64,000 nucleotides of DNA from Burkholderiales bacterium (lineage in GTDB: Bacteria > Pseudomonadota > Gammaproteobacteria > Burkholderiales > Thiobacteraceae): contig JAIMAL010000012.1 in assembly GCA_023511995.1 (NCBI GenBank), forward strand, positions 1 through 64,000. Direction: 5' to 3'. This document shows, piece after piece, positions 1 to 8,670 of the stretch. The position numbers and the translations under genes are program-made. Positions within the stretch are counted from its first letter, which is position 1, and each line of letters starts with the position of its first letter. The notes under the pieces are model-generated. The model was not told the origin of the DNA. It did no database searches and saw only the letters and a list, made by a program, of their open reading frames with translations.

Positions 1-152
1 ACGCCTGAACTGGAAAACACCTCATCAGGTATTTATGCAATCATACAGCCGCGTTGCACTTCGAGATTGAATCCACCAAAAGCGATGCGCTACCCGATCC
101 CTCCCGTTCTCGCCCGCGGCCTGCCAGGGAAGGGACGCCAGGAGGCGAAACA

Positions 153-1619
153 GTGAGCTTGGGCGATACCATCCGCCACGGCGCGAAGTGGGTGTTCGTG
201 GGCAACACCGGTTCCCAGATCGTCAACTTCGCGCTGGGCCTGATCCTCGCACGGCTACTGGTGCCAGCCGATTTCGGCATGGTCGCCACGATCCAGATCT
301 TCACGGGGCTCGCGGGGTTCATCGCTGCCGGTGGCATGGGCCAGGCCTTGGTGCGCGCCAAGGAAGCCAGCAAGCGGGACTATGACCTGCTTTTCACCCT
401 GCAGCTTCTCATCGGCTGGCTGATCTTCGCAGGATTCTTTCTCGTGGCCCCGTGGTTCGCCCAATGGTATCAACAGCCCCTTTATGCAGACCTGCTGAGG
501 GTTGCCGCCATCTCCTTCCTGATCCGGCCTTTTTTCAATGTGCCGGCGAATATGCTCTTTCGGGAGATGCGCTTCAAGGCAAAGACCTTGGTGCAGCTTG
601 CGAACATGCTGGCCTACAATGCCGTCAGCCTGAGCATGGCATTTCTGGGCTACGGCCCCTGGAGCCTGATCATCGCGGGCCTCGTCAGTTCTGTGATCGG
701 GGCCGCACTGTTTGCCCGTGCCGCCCGTTGGCTGCCGGGCTTCTGCCTGGACTTCTCCCGCGCCCGTGAGCTCGTTCGCTACGGTTCCCTCGTTTCCACC
801 AACAACCTGATCCTCTATCTGCGGCAGCATGCGCCCGCTTTCTTTCTGTCGCGCAGCCTGGGCCCGGCCTCGGTCGGTCTCTTCGACAAAGCCCAGAGCC
901 TGGCCTCACGGCCCCACGATTTCATCACGGGCTCCGTGTACGAGGTGCTGTTTCGCGCCCTGGCCAAGGAGCAGGACAACCTGGACCGATCACGCTATCT
1001 GTTTTTCCGAAGCCTCAGCCTGGTGGCGGTCTATTCCCTCCCTTTCTACGTGGGCATGGTGTGGCTCGCTCGGCCGCTCGTCGTCACGGTCTATGGCGAG
1101 AACTGGGCGCCGGCTGGAGGAGCGCTGGGAATTCTGGCCTTCGGGAGCGCATTCGCGATCATTGAGAGTTTGTCGGGCGCGGTGCTGGCTGCACGCAACT
1201 GGCTCGACCGTGAACTCTTTCCCCAGGTCACCATGGTGGGCGCAGTCAGCGCGGCCATTCTCCTTGGCCTGCCGTATGGCCTGCCCGGCGTGGCGGCAGG
1301 TCTGGTGCTGGCTCGTCTCTACATGTCCATCCACATGTTCTGGCTGGCCAAAACGGCCCTCAAAGCCCGCTGGAGCGACCTTGCCCGGGCGTTCCACCCT
1401 GCCTTCGTGTTGAACTTCGCCTTAGTTGCGGCCCTGATCGCCACGGAAACGGCGCTTCCAGACACGGTGCGCTCGACCGACTGGCTCTACGTTCTCATCA
1501 TGACGATGGTGGGCGGCACCGTCTATGGTGTGTGCTTTCTTTATCTGCCCCTTCCCGCGCTGGCAACCGAAGCTCAGCGCTGGAAGGTCCGTCTGCGGCT
1601 CGCGCCAGGAGCAAAATGA
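153..1619 (+). CDS. Wzx-like polysaccharide flippase (oligosaccharide exporter)
   Basis: Predicted inner-membrane flippase that turns lipid-linked EPS repeat units to the periplasmic face. The 488-residue product is built of repeated hydrophobic segments (roughly 10-12 helices) separated by short basic loops, as in the MATE/Wzx polysaccharide-biosynthesis family, and its length is normal for the family. The GTG at 153 is preferred because AGGAGG at 140-145 lies 7 nt upstream; an in-frame TTG at 54 would add 33 polar residues without a ribosome site. The gene is first in a plus-strand block and overlaps the next gene by ATGA at 1616-1619. The family assignment rests on overall character rather than a catalytic motif; the transported glycan is unknown. 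Confidence 0.85.
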   Translation: MSLGDTIRHGAKWVFVGNTGSQIVNFALGLILARLLVPADFGMVATIQIFTGLAGFIAAGGMGQALVRAKEASKRDYDLLFTLQLLIGWLIFAGFFLVAPWFAQWYQQPLYADLLRVAAISFLIRPFFNVPANMLFREMRFKAKTLVQLANMLAYNAVSLSMAFLGYGPWSLIIAGLVSSVIGAALFARAARWLPGFCLDFSRARELVRYGSLVSTNNLILYLRQHAPAFFLSRSLGPASVGLFDKAQSLASRPHDFITGSVYEVLFRALAKEQDNLDRSRYLFFRSLSLVAVYSLPFYVGMVWLARPLVVTVYGENWAPAGGALGILAFGSAFAIIESLSGAVLAARNWLDRELFPQVTMVGAVSAAILLGLPYGLPGVAAGLVLARLYMSIHMFWLAKTALKARWSDLARAFHPAFVLNFALVAALIATETALPDTVRSTDWLYVLIMTMVGGTVYGVCFLYLPLPALATEAQRWKVRLRLAPGAK

Positions 1620-2410
1620 AGCCCGATCCCCTTACCCTTCTTCTCCATCGCCGCTCAGCAGGGCACGGCCCGATCATCCTGATGTATCACTCCATCCAAC
1701 CGGGGGACCGGGTGCCTGCCTGGCGGTGGGCGGTCTCGCTCAAGCGCTTCCGGGCGCAGCTCGACTGGCTGGCGGAGGCGGGCTATGCCACGCCGACGGT
1801 CACCGAGCTGTTGCGGGAACCTGCCCGCTTCGGCGCCCGCACCGCCGTCATCACTTTCGATGACGGTTATGGGGACAACCTCGCCGCGTGGGAGGAGCTG
1901 GTCCGGCGGGGGATGAAGGCCACCTGGTATGTCACCACGGGCTATCTGGGCAGCACGCATCCGTGGGGGGATGACCATCCGCAGGGCAGAATGCTCGCGG
2001 CGGAGGAACTGCGGGCCATGGCGGCCTCGGGCATGGAAATCGGCTCCCACACCGTGACCCACCCGCGCCTGCCGGAACTTCCCGATGACATGATCCGCCG
2101 CGAGCTCATTCAGGCAAAGGCCACCCTGGAGGAGGTGCTCAGCCGGCCCGTCGAAAGTTTCGCCTATCCTTTCGGCGCCTGGGACGAACGCTGCGAGGCC
2201 ATGGTCAAGGCGGCCGGCTACACCTCCGCCTGCCACACCCGCGCCGGCTGGGCCCTGCGGGACAACGATCCCTTCCGCCTGCGGCGCCTCGCCGTTTTCA
2301 ACACCGACACCCTGGGCCGCTTCGTGCGCAAGCTGGCTTGGGCGAGCCACGACGTCTCCTGGCGTGACGTGGCGCGCTATGCGCTGTCACGCATTGCGGC
2401 GAGAATGTGA
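1616..2410 (+). CDS. Polysaccharide deacetylase (NodB homology domain)
   Basis: Predicted metal-dependent carbohydrate esterase-4 enzyme that removes acetyl groups from sugar residues of the EPS. The 264-residue product has ILMYHS near residues 21-26, motif 1 FDDGY at 81-85 (catalytic and metal Asp pair), motif 2 HTVTH at 144-148 (metal His pair) and FAYPFG further on. The ATG at 1616 overlaps the flippase stop (ATGA) and follows an AGGA at 1607-1610, so the two genes are probably translationally coupled. No clear signal peptide is visible, so the enzyme may act in the cytoplasm. Acyl group and sugar are not defined. Confidence 0.86.
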   Translation: MKPDPLTLLLHRRSAGHGPIILMYHSIQPGDRVPAWRWAVSLKRFRAQLDWLAEAGYATPTVTELLREPARFGARTAVITFDDGYGDNLAAWEELVRRGMKATWYVTTGYLGSTHPWGDDHPQGRMLAAEELRAMAASGMEIGSHTVTHPRLPELPDDMIRRELIQAKATLEEVLSRPVESFAYPFGAWDERCEAMVKAAGYTSACHTRAGWALRDNDPFRLRRLAVFNTDTLGRFVRKLAWASHDVSWRDVARYALSRIAARM

Positions 2411-2413
2411 ACC

Positions 2414-3343
2414 ATGCCCACCGTCTCCGTGATCATGCCCTGCTACAACGCCGCACGCTTCCTGCCCACCAGCGTGGGCAGCGTGCTGGCGCAGACGTTC
2501 ACGGATTGGGAGCTCATCATCGTCGACGACGGATCCACCGACGGCACCCGCCAATGGTTGTCCACGCAGCAGGACCCACGCATAAGCGTGATCCGCCAAC
2601 CCAACCGTGGCGTATCCGCCGCCAGAAATGCTGGCCTCCAAGTGGCACAGGGTAGGTACGTGGCCTTTCTTGATGCCGACGATACCTGGTCACCGAGGTT
2701 TATGGACAGAATGCTGGCGGCGCTGCGCGCTCGTCCCGAGGCTGTTCTGGCATACTGCGGCTGGCAGAATGTCGGTCTTCCTGGGCCACGGGGCAAGCCA
2801 TTTGTCCCGCCGGATTATGAAAACGAGGCGAAGGGCGAGACGCTGTTCAGAGGCTGCCGGTGGCCCATCCACGCTGCCCTGACGCAGCTTCGGGCCGTGC
2901 AGGCTGCCGGCGGTTTTGACCCTGGGCTCAACAGCGCGGAGGACTACGCCCTCTGGCTGCGTGTCGCCCTCGCCTCGCCCATCATCAGAGTGCCGGAAGT
3001 GCTGGCCTATTATCACTTCCATGGCGGGGGCCAGGCGTCCTCGGACAGAGCACGAGCCGCATTGCAGCACCTGCGGGCGCAACAACAGTTCCTGCGGCAG
3101 AACCGTGCATTCCACACCAAGCTTGGCAAAAAGCGTGCACGCACTTTGATGATGGGCGAACTTCTCCAAAAAGGGTTCGAGTGTTACTGGCAGCGAAACC
3201 TGCCGGCGGCGCGGACCATCTTCCGCACGGTGATGAGGCACGGCTACGGCACGCTGCGGGACTGGCAATACATGCTGCCCGCGCTGCTGCCGGAGGCAGT
3301 GCACCGGTGGCTGCTGCGTCTTGCCGAAGAAAAGAGGTGCTGA
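2414..3343 (+). CDS. Family 2 glycosyltransferase
   Basis: Predicted GT-A fold, inverting, nucleotide-sugar-dependent glycosyltransferase of EPS assembly. The 309-residue protein opens with VSVIMPCYN (residues 4-12), has VDDGSTDGT at 37-45 and the DXD-type metal-binding segment FLDADD at 85-90; the acceptor half is not diagnostic. It starts 3 bases after the deacetylase stop and ends directly before the next GT2. Donor and acceptor sugars cannot be deduced. Confidence 0.88.
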   Translation: MPTVSVIMPCYNAARFLPTSVGSVLAQTFTDWELIIVDDGSTDGTRQWLSTQQDPRISVIRQPNRGVSAARNAGLQVAQGRYVAFLDADDTWSPRFMDRMLAALRARPEAVLAYCGWQNVGLPGPRGKPFVPPDYENEAKGETLFRGCRWPIHAALTQLRAVQAAGGFDPGLNSAEDYALWLRVALASPIIRVPEVLAYYHFHGGGQASSDRARAALQHLRAQQQFLRQNRAFHTKLGKKRARTLMMGELLQKGFECYWQRNLPAARTIFRTVMRHGYGTLRDWQYMLPALLPEAVHRWLLRLAEEKRC

Positions 3344-3344
3344 C

Positions 3345-4268
3345 ATGAAGGTCTCGTTCGCATTCTGTACCTACAACCGCGCGGCCCGGCTGAAAAGACT
3401 CGTGGCCGCCATGCGTGCGCAAAGCTGCCCGGTTCCCTTCGAGATTCTGGTGGTGAACAACAACAGTTCGGACGCCACGCCCGAGATTCTCGCCGAGCTC
3501 AGCAAACAGCCGGGGCCGCCCCTGCGCTGGGTCACCGAGCCGGTGCAGGGCATCGTCGCTGCGCGCAATCGGGCGATCGAGGAGGCGCTGGCAAGTGACA
3601 TCCTGGTCTTCATCGATGACGACGAGATTCCCCTGCCGGGGCTGCTCGAGGCGGCTTGCGACGCGATTTTCAATGAAGGCGCGGAATGCGCCGGTGGGCG
3701 CATCGAACTGGATTTCAGTGAAACACCGCGACCCCCGTGGCTGGATGAGGAACTGGCAGGCTTTTTGGGACGCCTGGACTACGGCGAAAAGCCGTTCTGG
3801 ATAAGCACCGAAGCCACCCCGGTCTGGAGCGGCATCGTCGCCTACGCCACGAGGCTCTTCCGTGACGATCCCAGCTTGCGCTTCGACAAACGGTTTGACC
3901 GGGTCGGGCATGGCATCGGCGGCGGTGAGGATGCGATGATGTTCCATGCCCTCCTGGAACGTGGCGCAAGAATCCGTTACCGCCCCGACATGGCTGTTCT
4001 CCATGCCGTCGAGCCGTGGCGGCTGAAGCGATCCTATTTCCTCAGGCTCCATTACCGGGCGGGGCTTAGACAGGGCCAGCACATCCTGCCCGATTTTCCG
4101 CGGACTGTCTGGGGAATGCCGCCGTTCCTGATTGCCCAGTTTCTCAGGCAGGCGGTCAAAACGGTGGGCAGGGCCCTCGGCGGCCGGCCAGGCCTTTTGC
4201 GGCAGGCCATGACTGCCGCCCATACGCTGGGCAGCCTGCGCGGCTACAGAAAGCGCGCGAGGGGATGA
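3345..4268 (+). CDS. Family 2 glycosyltransferase
   Basis: Second GT2 of the plus-strand block, 307 residues. It begins VSFAFCTYNRA, carries the nucleotide-sugar motif DDDE at about 91-94 and a GGGED motif near residue 195 typical of the general-base region. The ATG at 3345 is chosen over an in-frame start 24 bases upstream because AAAGAGG (3331-3337) lies 7 nt before it and the upstream start would overlap the preceding gene. Its N-terminal region resembles that of the GT2 half of the fusion gene downstream (both begin with a CTxNRAA motif), so the two may be paralogues. Substrate unknown. Confidence 0.87.
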   Translation: MKVSFAFCTYNRAARLKRLVAAMRAQSCPVPFEILVVNNNSSDATPEILAELSKQPGPPLRWVTEPVQGIVAARNRAIEEALASDILVFIDDDEIPLPGLLEAACDAIFNEGAECAGGRIELDFSETPRPPWLDEELAGFLGRLDYGEKPFWISTEATPVWSGIVAYATRLFRDDPSLRFDKRFDRVGHGIGGGEDAMMFHALLERGARIRYRPDMAVLHAVEPWRLKRSYFLRLHYRAGLRQGQHILPDFPRTVWGMPPFLIAQFLRQAVKTVGRALGGRPGLLRQAMTAAHTLGSLRGYRKRARG

Positions 4269-4271
4269 GCC

Positions 4272-4568
4272 ATGATCGACATCGCCATCCGTTTCCATGA
4301 CACCTCCGCCATCAGCGATCCCACGCTGGAGCGCAGATTGCTGGCGCGAGTCGGCCGGCATGGCATGCGGGCCAGCTTCGCCGTGGTCCCCCATGCGGGA
4401 GGGGGTGCGCTGCGCGCGGACGATGGCCGCCCGGAGGCGGCGCGCGCCGGCACGGTGGAAATCGCCGAGCCATGGATACCGCCACGAATCCAGTCCCTTT
4501 TCCCGACCCACTGCCTGATGTTGCAACCGCTGTTTCTCTCCCCCCGACGAAAGGAAGCACAAACGTGA
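4272..4568 (+). pseudogene. Frameshifted remnant of a polysaccharide deacetylase-like gene
   Basis: An intact reading frame from ATG 4272 encodes about 98 residues whose first 70 look like the start of a deacetylase-like protein: a beta strand DIAIRF, a conserved-looking SDPTLERRL helix, then ASFAVVP. The next expected element, VEIA followed by a His-containing HGYxH motif, is broken: VEIA is in frame 1, while SHGYRHES continues in the +1-shifted frame from about 4467. A single indel near 4465 therefore best explains the sequence. Nothing recognisable follows before the sulfotransferase gene begins at 4565, so the gene is also truncated. The sequence shows the split motif; the family assignment is inference. 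Confidence 0.6.
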
Positions 4569-5521
4569 CGCAGCCCTCCACCACCCCCTCGCCCCCCAAG
4601 GGCCCGGTCTTCATCGTCGGCGCCCCTCGTTCCGGGACGACGCTGCTGCAATACCGGCTGCGCAATCATCCGCGCATTTCGCTGCCCACCGGCGAGTCAC
4701 ACTTTTTCATCCCGCTTCTGGCGCGTGAGGCGGAATTCGGGGATCTGCGGGACGCGCAGAACATCGCCCGGGTCCTGCAGGCGATGCACCGGCAGAGCCA
4801 GGAATTCCTGGAAACAGACCTGCACGGCATGAAGTTCGACATCGGGCGGTTGGCGATGGAGCTGGCCGCAGAGGGCAGGCACAGCGTGGCGGCGATCATA
4901 TCCGGCATTTTCGAAAAAAACGCCCTGGGCGAGGGAAAGATGCGCTGGGGTGACAAGACCCCCTACTACGTCCTCCATCTCCCCACTTTGCTGCGGTGGT
5001 GGCCCGACGCCCAGTTCATCCACATCATCCGCGATGGGCGGGATGTCGCACTTTCCCTGCTTGGGCGTCGTCACGATTTCCGAGTCTACAACTTCTTCAC
5101 CGCAGGCGAGTATTGGAAACGCTATGTGGAAAAAGGTCATGCCCACGGGAGCCCACTACGGCCGGACCAATATCTCGAGGTCCGCTATGAAGCATTGCTG
5201 GCCGACCCGGAAGGCACGCTGCGCCGGATATGTGAGTTCCTCGGCGAGGAATACCTGGACAAACTGCTTGACGTGGAAACCGTGGATGCGCCCGGGAAGA
5301 CGCCACTGGTCCACCAGCCCATCAAGCCGGACAACGCAGGCAAGTGGAGGCAGAAAATGACAAGCTTGCAGGTCCGCGCCTTCGAGGCGGCTGCCGGTGA
5401 CACGCTTTCCCGCTTCGGCTACGAGCTCGCCACCCATGAAGGGCCATTGTTTCCTGGGCTTGCCACCGCTTACCGCCTGCACAACCGGATCGCCACGGCT
5501 TACTGGCGCCAGCACCGGTGA
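4565..5521 (+). CDS. Sulfotransferase family protein
   Basis: Predicted PAPS-dependent sulfotransferase of the large prokaryotic Sulfotransfer family, 318 residues. The 5'-phosphosulfate-binding loop GAPRSGTT is at residues 19-26 and the 3'-phosphate-binding segment IIRDGRDV is near residue 155. The GTG at 4565 is chosen because AAGGAAG (4551-4557) precedes it and the protein then begins shortly before the first beta strand; an in-frame ATG at 4472 lies inside the deacetylase remnant. The gene overlaps the fusion gene downstream by GTGA (5518-5521). In an EPS locus it most simply sulfates a polymer sugar or a lipid-linked intermediate, but some family members act on other acceptors. Confidence 0.82.
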   Translation: MTQPSTTPSPPKGPVFIVGAPRSGTTLLQYRLRNHPRISLPTGESHFFIPLLAREAEFGDLRDAQNIARVLQAMHRQSQEFLETDLHGMKFDIGRLAMELAAEGRHSVAAIISGIFEKNALGEGKMRWGDKTPYYVLHLPTLLRWWPDAQFIHIIRDGRDVALSLLGRRHDFRVYNFFTAGEYWKRYVEKGHAHGSPLRPDQYLEVRYEALLADPEGTLRRICEFLGEEYLDKLLDVETVDAPGKTPLVHQPIKPDNAGKWRQKMTSLQVRAFEAAAGDTLSRFGYELATHEGPLFPGLATAYRLHNRIATAYWRQHR

Positions 5522-8500
5522 CACTCACCATCCTCATCTGCACCCACAACCGCGCGGCGCTGCTTGAGCAGACGCTGGCCTCCCTCAACGCAGCGCTACG
5601 GCCAGCCATGGGGGTGCAGATTCTGGTGGTCGCCAATGCCTGCACCGACGACACCATCGGCTGCCTGCGCGCCTACCAGGCACGGCAGGAGGCCATGGGT
5701 TGGCTGCCGCTGAGGTTCCTCGAAGTGCCGATCCCCGGCAAGTCCCATGCGCTCAATGCTGCGATCCTGGAAATCGACACGGAACTGACGGCCTTCGTCG
5801 ATGACGACCACCGGGTCGATCCTGGCTATCTGAGGGCCATCGAGGAAGCGGCACGCGCCTGGCCCACCGCGGGGCTTTACTGCGGCCGCATCCTGCCCGA
5901 CTGGGACGGTCGCGAGCCCGCCTGGGTGCACGACGAGGGGCCCTACCGCATCTATCCCCTGCCGGTACCCCGCTACGACCAGGGGGAGCAACCCAAAACC
6001 ATGACCGCGGAGGAGGGGCCCATTCCCGGCGGCGGCAACCTTGTGGTCCGGCGTGAGGTGTTCGCCATTGCCGGGCGTTTTTCCACCGAACTGGGACCGC
6101 GCGGTCACGATCTCGGCGGAGGCGAGGACAGCGAGTTCGTTCTCCGGGCCATGGCGCGCGGGGTGCGCTGCCAGTATGTGCCGGCCATGGTGCAATACCA
6201 CCACGTGGACGTGGCACGCTTCCGGCTCGGTTATCTCATGCGCAAGGCGTATCAGCGCAGCCGCTCCACCGCGCGCATACGGGGAAATGGGCGGGTTCCG
6301 CTCTACATGTGGCGCAAGGTGGGGGAATACGCTTACCACAGTGTGTTCTCGCTGTCCTGGGCAAGGCGCCGGTTTTTTCTCGTACGCACGGCGGCGGCCC
6401 TGGGCGAGGTGCACGGCCGGCGCGAATCCGGTCATTTTGGAAACGGCCTGAGGCTGCCTGTCGATCACGGGCTGCGTGGAGCCTGGCTGCTTGCGGCCAC
6501 CGTGGTCGTCTCGGCGGCGGCTGCCCTCATCAGCGGCGGCACCAGCATCCTGCCAATGTTACTTGCGCCTGCAGCCTGGGTCGCCATAGCGGCAACCCTG
6601 CTGCTGCTAGCGAAATCCGTTTTGGACTTCTCCCAGACCGGCCCGCGTCTGCGGCAGGAGATCCTCCGACGCTACCGCTTCTACACCCTTTACGCGCTGG
6701 CGCGGCTCAGCCTCTGGGTGTTTGCGCTGATGCTTTTCACCGGCTGCATCGGGGCATTCGCCTACCTCCTCGTCATTACGGCGGTAGGAGCGAAGGGGTC
6801 GATGCCTGGGGCCACCCTCGCCGCCGCGCTGGGGATCCTTGGCGCCTTGGCGTTCCAGTTCGTCCGCAAGCTGCGTTTCAACCCGGGGCTCTTGGTGGCT
6901 TCCATGCACTACCGCATGAGCCGGCTTTACCCGTTGTGGGAATGGATGACGCCAGGCCGGATCATGACCCTCAAAGTCGGCGGGCTTGGTCTTTTCGCCG
7001 TGCTGTTGGTCGCGGCCTCGTGGCGGCTTGTGCAAGGGGGCCGCATGCCGGATTTAGCGGCACTGTGGGCAATCGCCGCGTTCCTGGCCAGCACGGTGGC
7101 CTGGGCCTCGTGGGAACCCGATGCCCGCCCCCCGCGCCGCATCCCGCGCCGACGGACTGCTCGACCCAACCTGCTCCTGATTGGCTCCGACACCCTGCGC
7201 GCGGACCGTCTTGGCGCCCTGGGTTACCCCCGCTTGCTCACCCCCCATCTCGACCGACTCGCCGAAACCGGCACGCTGTTTGCCAACTGCTACGTCCCCT
7301 GCGCCCGCACGGCGCCCAGTCTCGTGTCCCTCCTCACCGGCACGTGGCCCCACACCCATGGCATCCGCGACAACTTCGTCGCGGACGATGAAACGAAACT
7401 CGCGGTGGATGCCCTGCCGCAACTCTTGCGCGCGCAGGGCTACCGCACGGTGGCGATTTCAGACTGGTGCGGCGCGGACATGGGCAAGCTGAGCTTCGGC
7501 TTCCAGCACACGGAGTTGCCAAAGGACCAATGGAACCTGAAATATCTGATCCGGCAGGGGCCCAAGGATCTGCGCCTTTTCCTTTCCCTGTTCCTCCACA
7601 ACCGTTTGGGTCGCCTGCTTTTGCCCGAGATTTACTACCTGGGCGGCGTGCCCCTGACCCAGCCGCTGGGCAGGCGGGCGAGGCGGCTTTTGAGCCGGCT
7701 GGCGGCCACGGGCGAGCCTTTTTTCCTCAACGTGTTCTATTCCACGACCCATCCGCCCTTCGCCTCAGAATGGCCCTGGTACACACGCTTTGCCGATCCG
7801 GCATACCGGGGTCCCTCGAAATTCGCCATGGCGAGGCTCGCCGATCCTTTTGACATCATCCGGCGCCAGGGAGCACCGAAAGAGGAATTCGATCTCGATC
7901 AGATCATCGACCTCTATGATGCCTGTGTGGCGGAATTCGACGATGAGGTGGGCAGGATGCTGCAACACCTCGAGGCCTGCGGTCTGGCGGAGAACACCAT
8001 CGTGGTCGTCTATTCGGACCACGGCATGGAATTCTTCGAACACGACACCTGGGGCCAGGGCAATTCGGCAGTGGGCGAGGCAAGCCCACGGGTGCCGCTG
8101 GTGATTCGCGACCCCCGCACGCCCGGACGGGGACGGGTCGAGGAAGTGGTACGCTCCATCGACCTTGCGCCGACACTGCTGGAGATGGTGGATCTGGCCC
8201 TGACACCCACGATGGAGGGTGTCTCCCTTGCCCCTTTCCTCCGGGGTGACGAAGCCATCCCCACGCTCGATGCTTTCAACGAAACCGGAATCTGGATCAC
8301 CGAGATTCCTGGCCTGCCGGCTGGGCACCTGCGCTATCCGGACCTTTTCGAGCTTCTGGACGTGCCCGATCCCAGCAGCGGTACCCTCGCCATCAAGAGA
8401 CAGTACCGGGACACAATCATCCGGGCCAAGGATCGTATGATCCGCCACGGGCAGTGGAAGCTTGTCTACCAGCCACTCAGCGAAGGCTTTCTGCTGCGCC

Positions 8501-8670
8501 TCTACGATCTTTCCAGCGACCCCGCCTGCCAATGGGATGTGGCGGCACAGCACCCCGATATCACCGAGGCCCTGTGGACCCGGCTGGCGGCGTGGATGAG
8601 GCCGGAGGGGGTGGGGCATCCTCATCCGGACAGAAGCGACACCAGGGATTGGTCTTCTTCGCCTGCGTAG
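5518..8670 (+). CDS. GT2 glycosyltransferase fused through membrane helices to a sulfatase/alkaline-phosphatase-fold domain
   Basis: A 1050-residue, apparently membrane-bound bifunctional protein. Residues 1 to about 290 are a GT2 domain starting LTILICTHNRAAL, with FVDDDHRVD as metal motif and GGGEDSEF in the acceptor region. About six hydrophobic segments lie between roughly 318 and 532. From residue 551 the frame reads PNLLLIGSDTLRAD, a sulfatase-type N-terminal strand, and later YSDHGMEFF supplies the Asp-His metal ligands. Where sulfatases carry the formylglycine motif CxPxR this protein has TAPSL, with Thr598 at the nucleophile position, as in phospho-transferring members of the superfamily. 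It starts at GTG 5518 overlapping the sulfotransferase stop. The C-terminal 36 codons overlap the opposite-strand TPR gene. Inference: the sequence fits transfer or hydrolysis of a phosphate-type substituent on the glycan better than classical sulfatase activity. Confidence 0.82.
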   Translation: MTLTILICTHNRAALLEQTLASLNAALRPAMGVQILVVANACTDDTIGCLRAYQARQEAMGWLPLRFLEVPIPGKSHALNAAILEIDTELTAFVDDDHRVDPGYLRAIEEAARAWPTAGLYCGRILPDWDGREPAWVHDEGPYRIYPLPVPRYDQGEQPKTMTAEEGPIPGGGNLVVRREVFAIAGRFSTELGPRGHDLGGGEDSEFVLRAMARGVRCQYVPAMVQYHHVDVARFRLGYLMRKAYQRSRSTARIRGNGRVPLYMWRKVGEYAYHSVFSLSWARRRFFLVRTAAALGEVHGRRESGHFGNGLRLPVDHGLRGAWLLAATVVVSAAAALISGGTSILPMLLAPAAWVAIAATLLLLAKSVLDFSQTGPRLRQEILRRYRFYTLYALARLSLWVFALMLFTGCIGAFAYLLVITAVGAKGSMPGATLAAALGILGALAFQFVRKLRFNPGLLVASMHYRMSRLYPLWEWMTPGRIMTLKVGGLGLFAVLLVAASWRLVQGGRMPDLAALWAIAAFLASTVAWASWEPDARPPRRIPRRRTARPNLLLIGSDTLRADRLGALGYPRLLTPHLDRLAETGTLFANCYVPCARTAPSLVSLLTGTWPHTHGIRDNFVADDETKLAVDALPQLLRAQGYRTVAISDWCGADMGKLSFGFQHTELPKDQWNLKYLIRQGPKDLRLFLSLFLHNRLGRLLLPEIYYLGGVPLTQPLGRRARRLLSRLAATGEPFFLNVFYSTTHPPFASEWPWYTRFADPAYRGPSKFAMARLADPFDIIRRQGAPKEEFDLDQIIDLYDACVAEFDDEVGRMLQHLEACGLAENTIVVVYSDHGMEFFEHDTWGQGNSAVGEASPRVPLVIRDPRTPGRGRVEEVVRSIDLAPTLLEMVDLALTPTMEGVSLAPFLRGDEAIPTLDAFNETGIWITEIPGLPAGHLRYPDLFELLDVPDPSSGTLAIKRQYRDTIIRAKDRMIRHGQWKLVYQPLSEGFLLRLYDLSSDPACQWDVAAQHPDITEALWTRLAAWMRPEGVGHPHPDRSDTRDWSSSPA

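Noticed and set aside
2985-4562. A 525-codon open frame on the minus strand
   Set aside because: It lies opposite two clear glycosyltransferase genes and its translation has no domain character; high GC creates long antisense frames.
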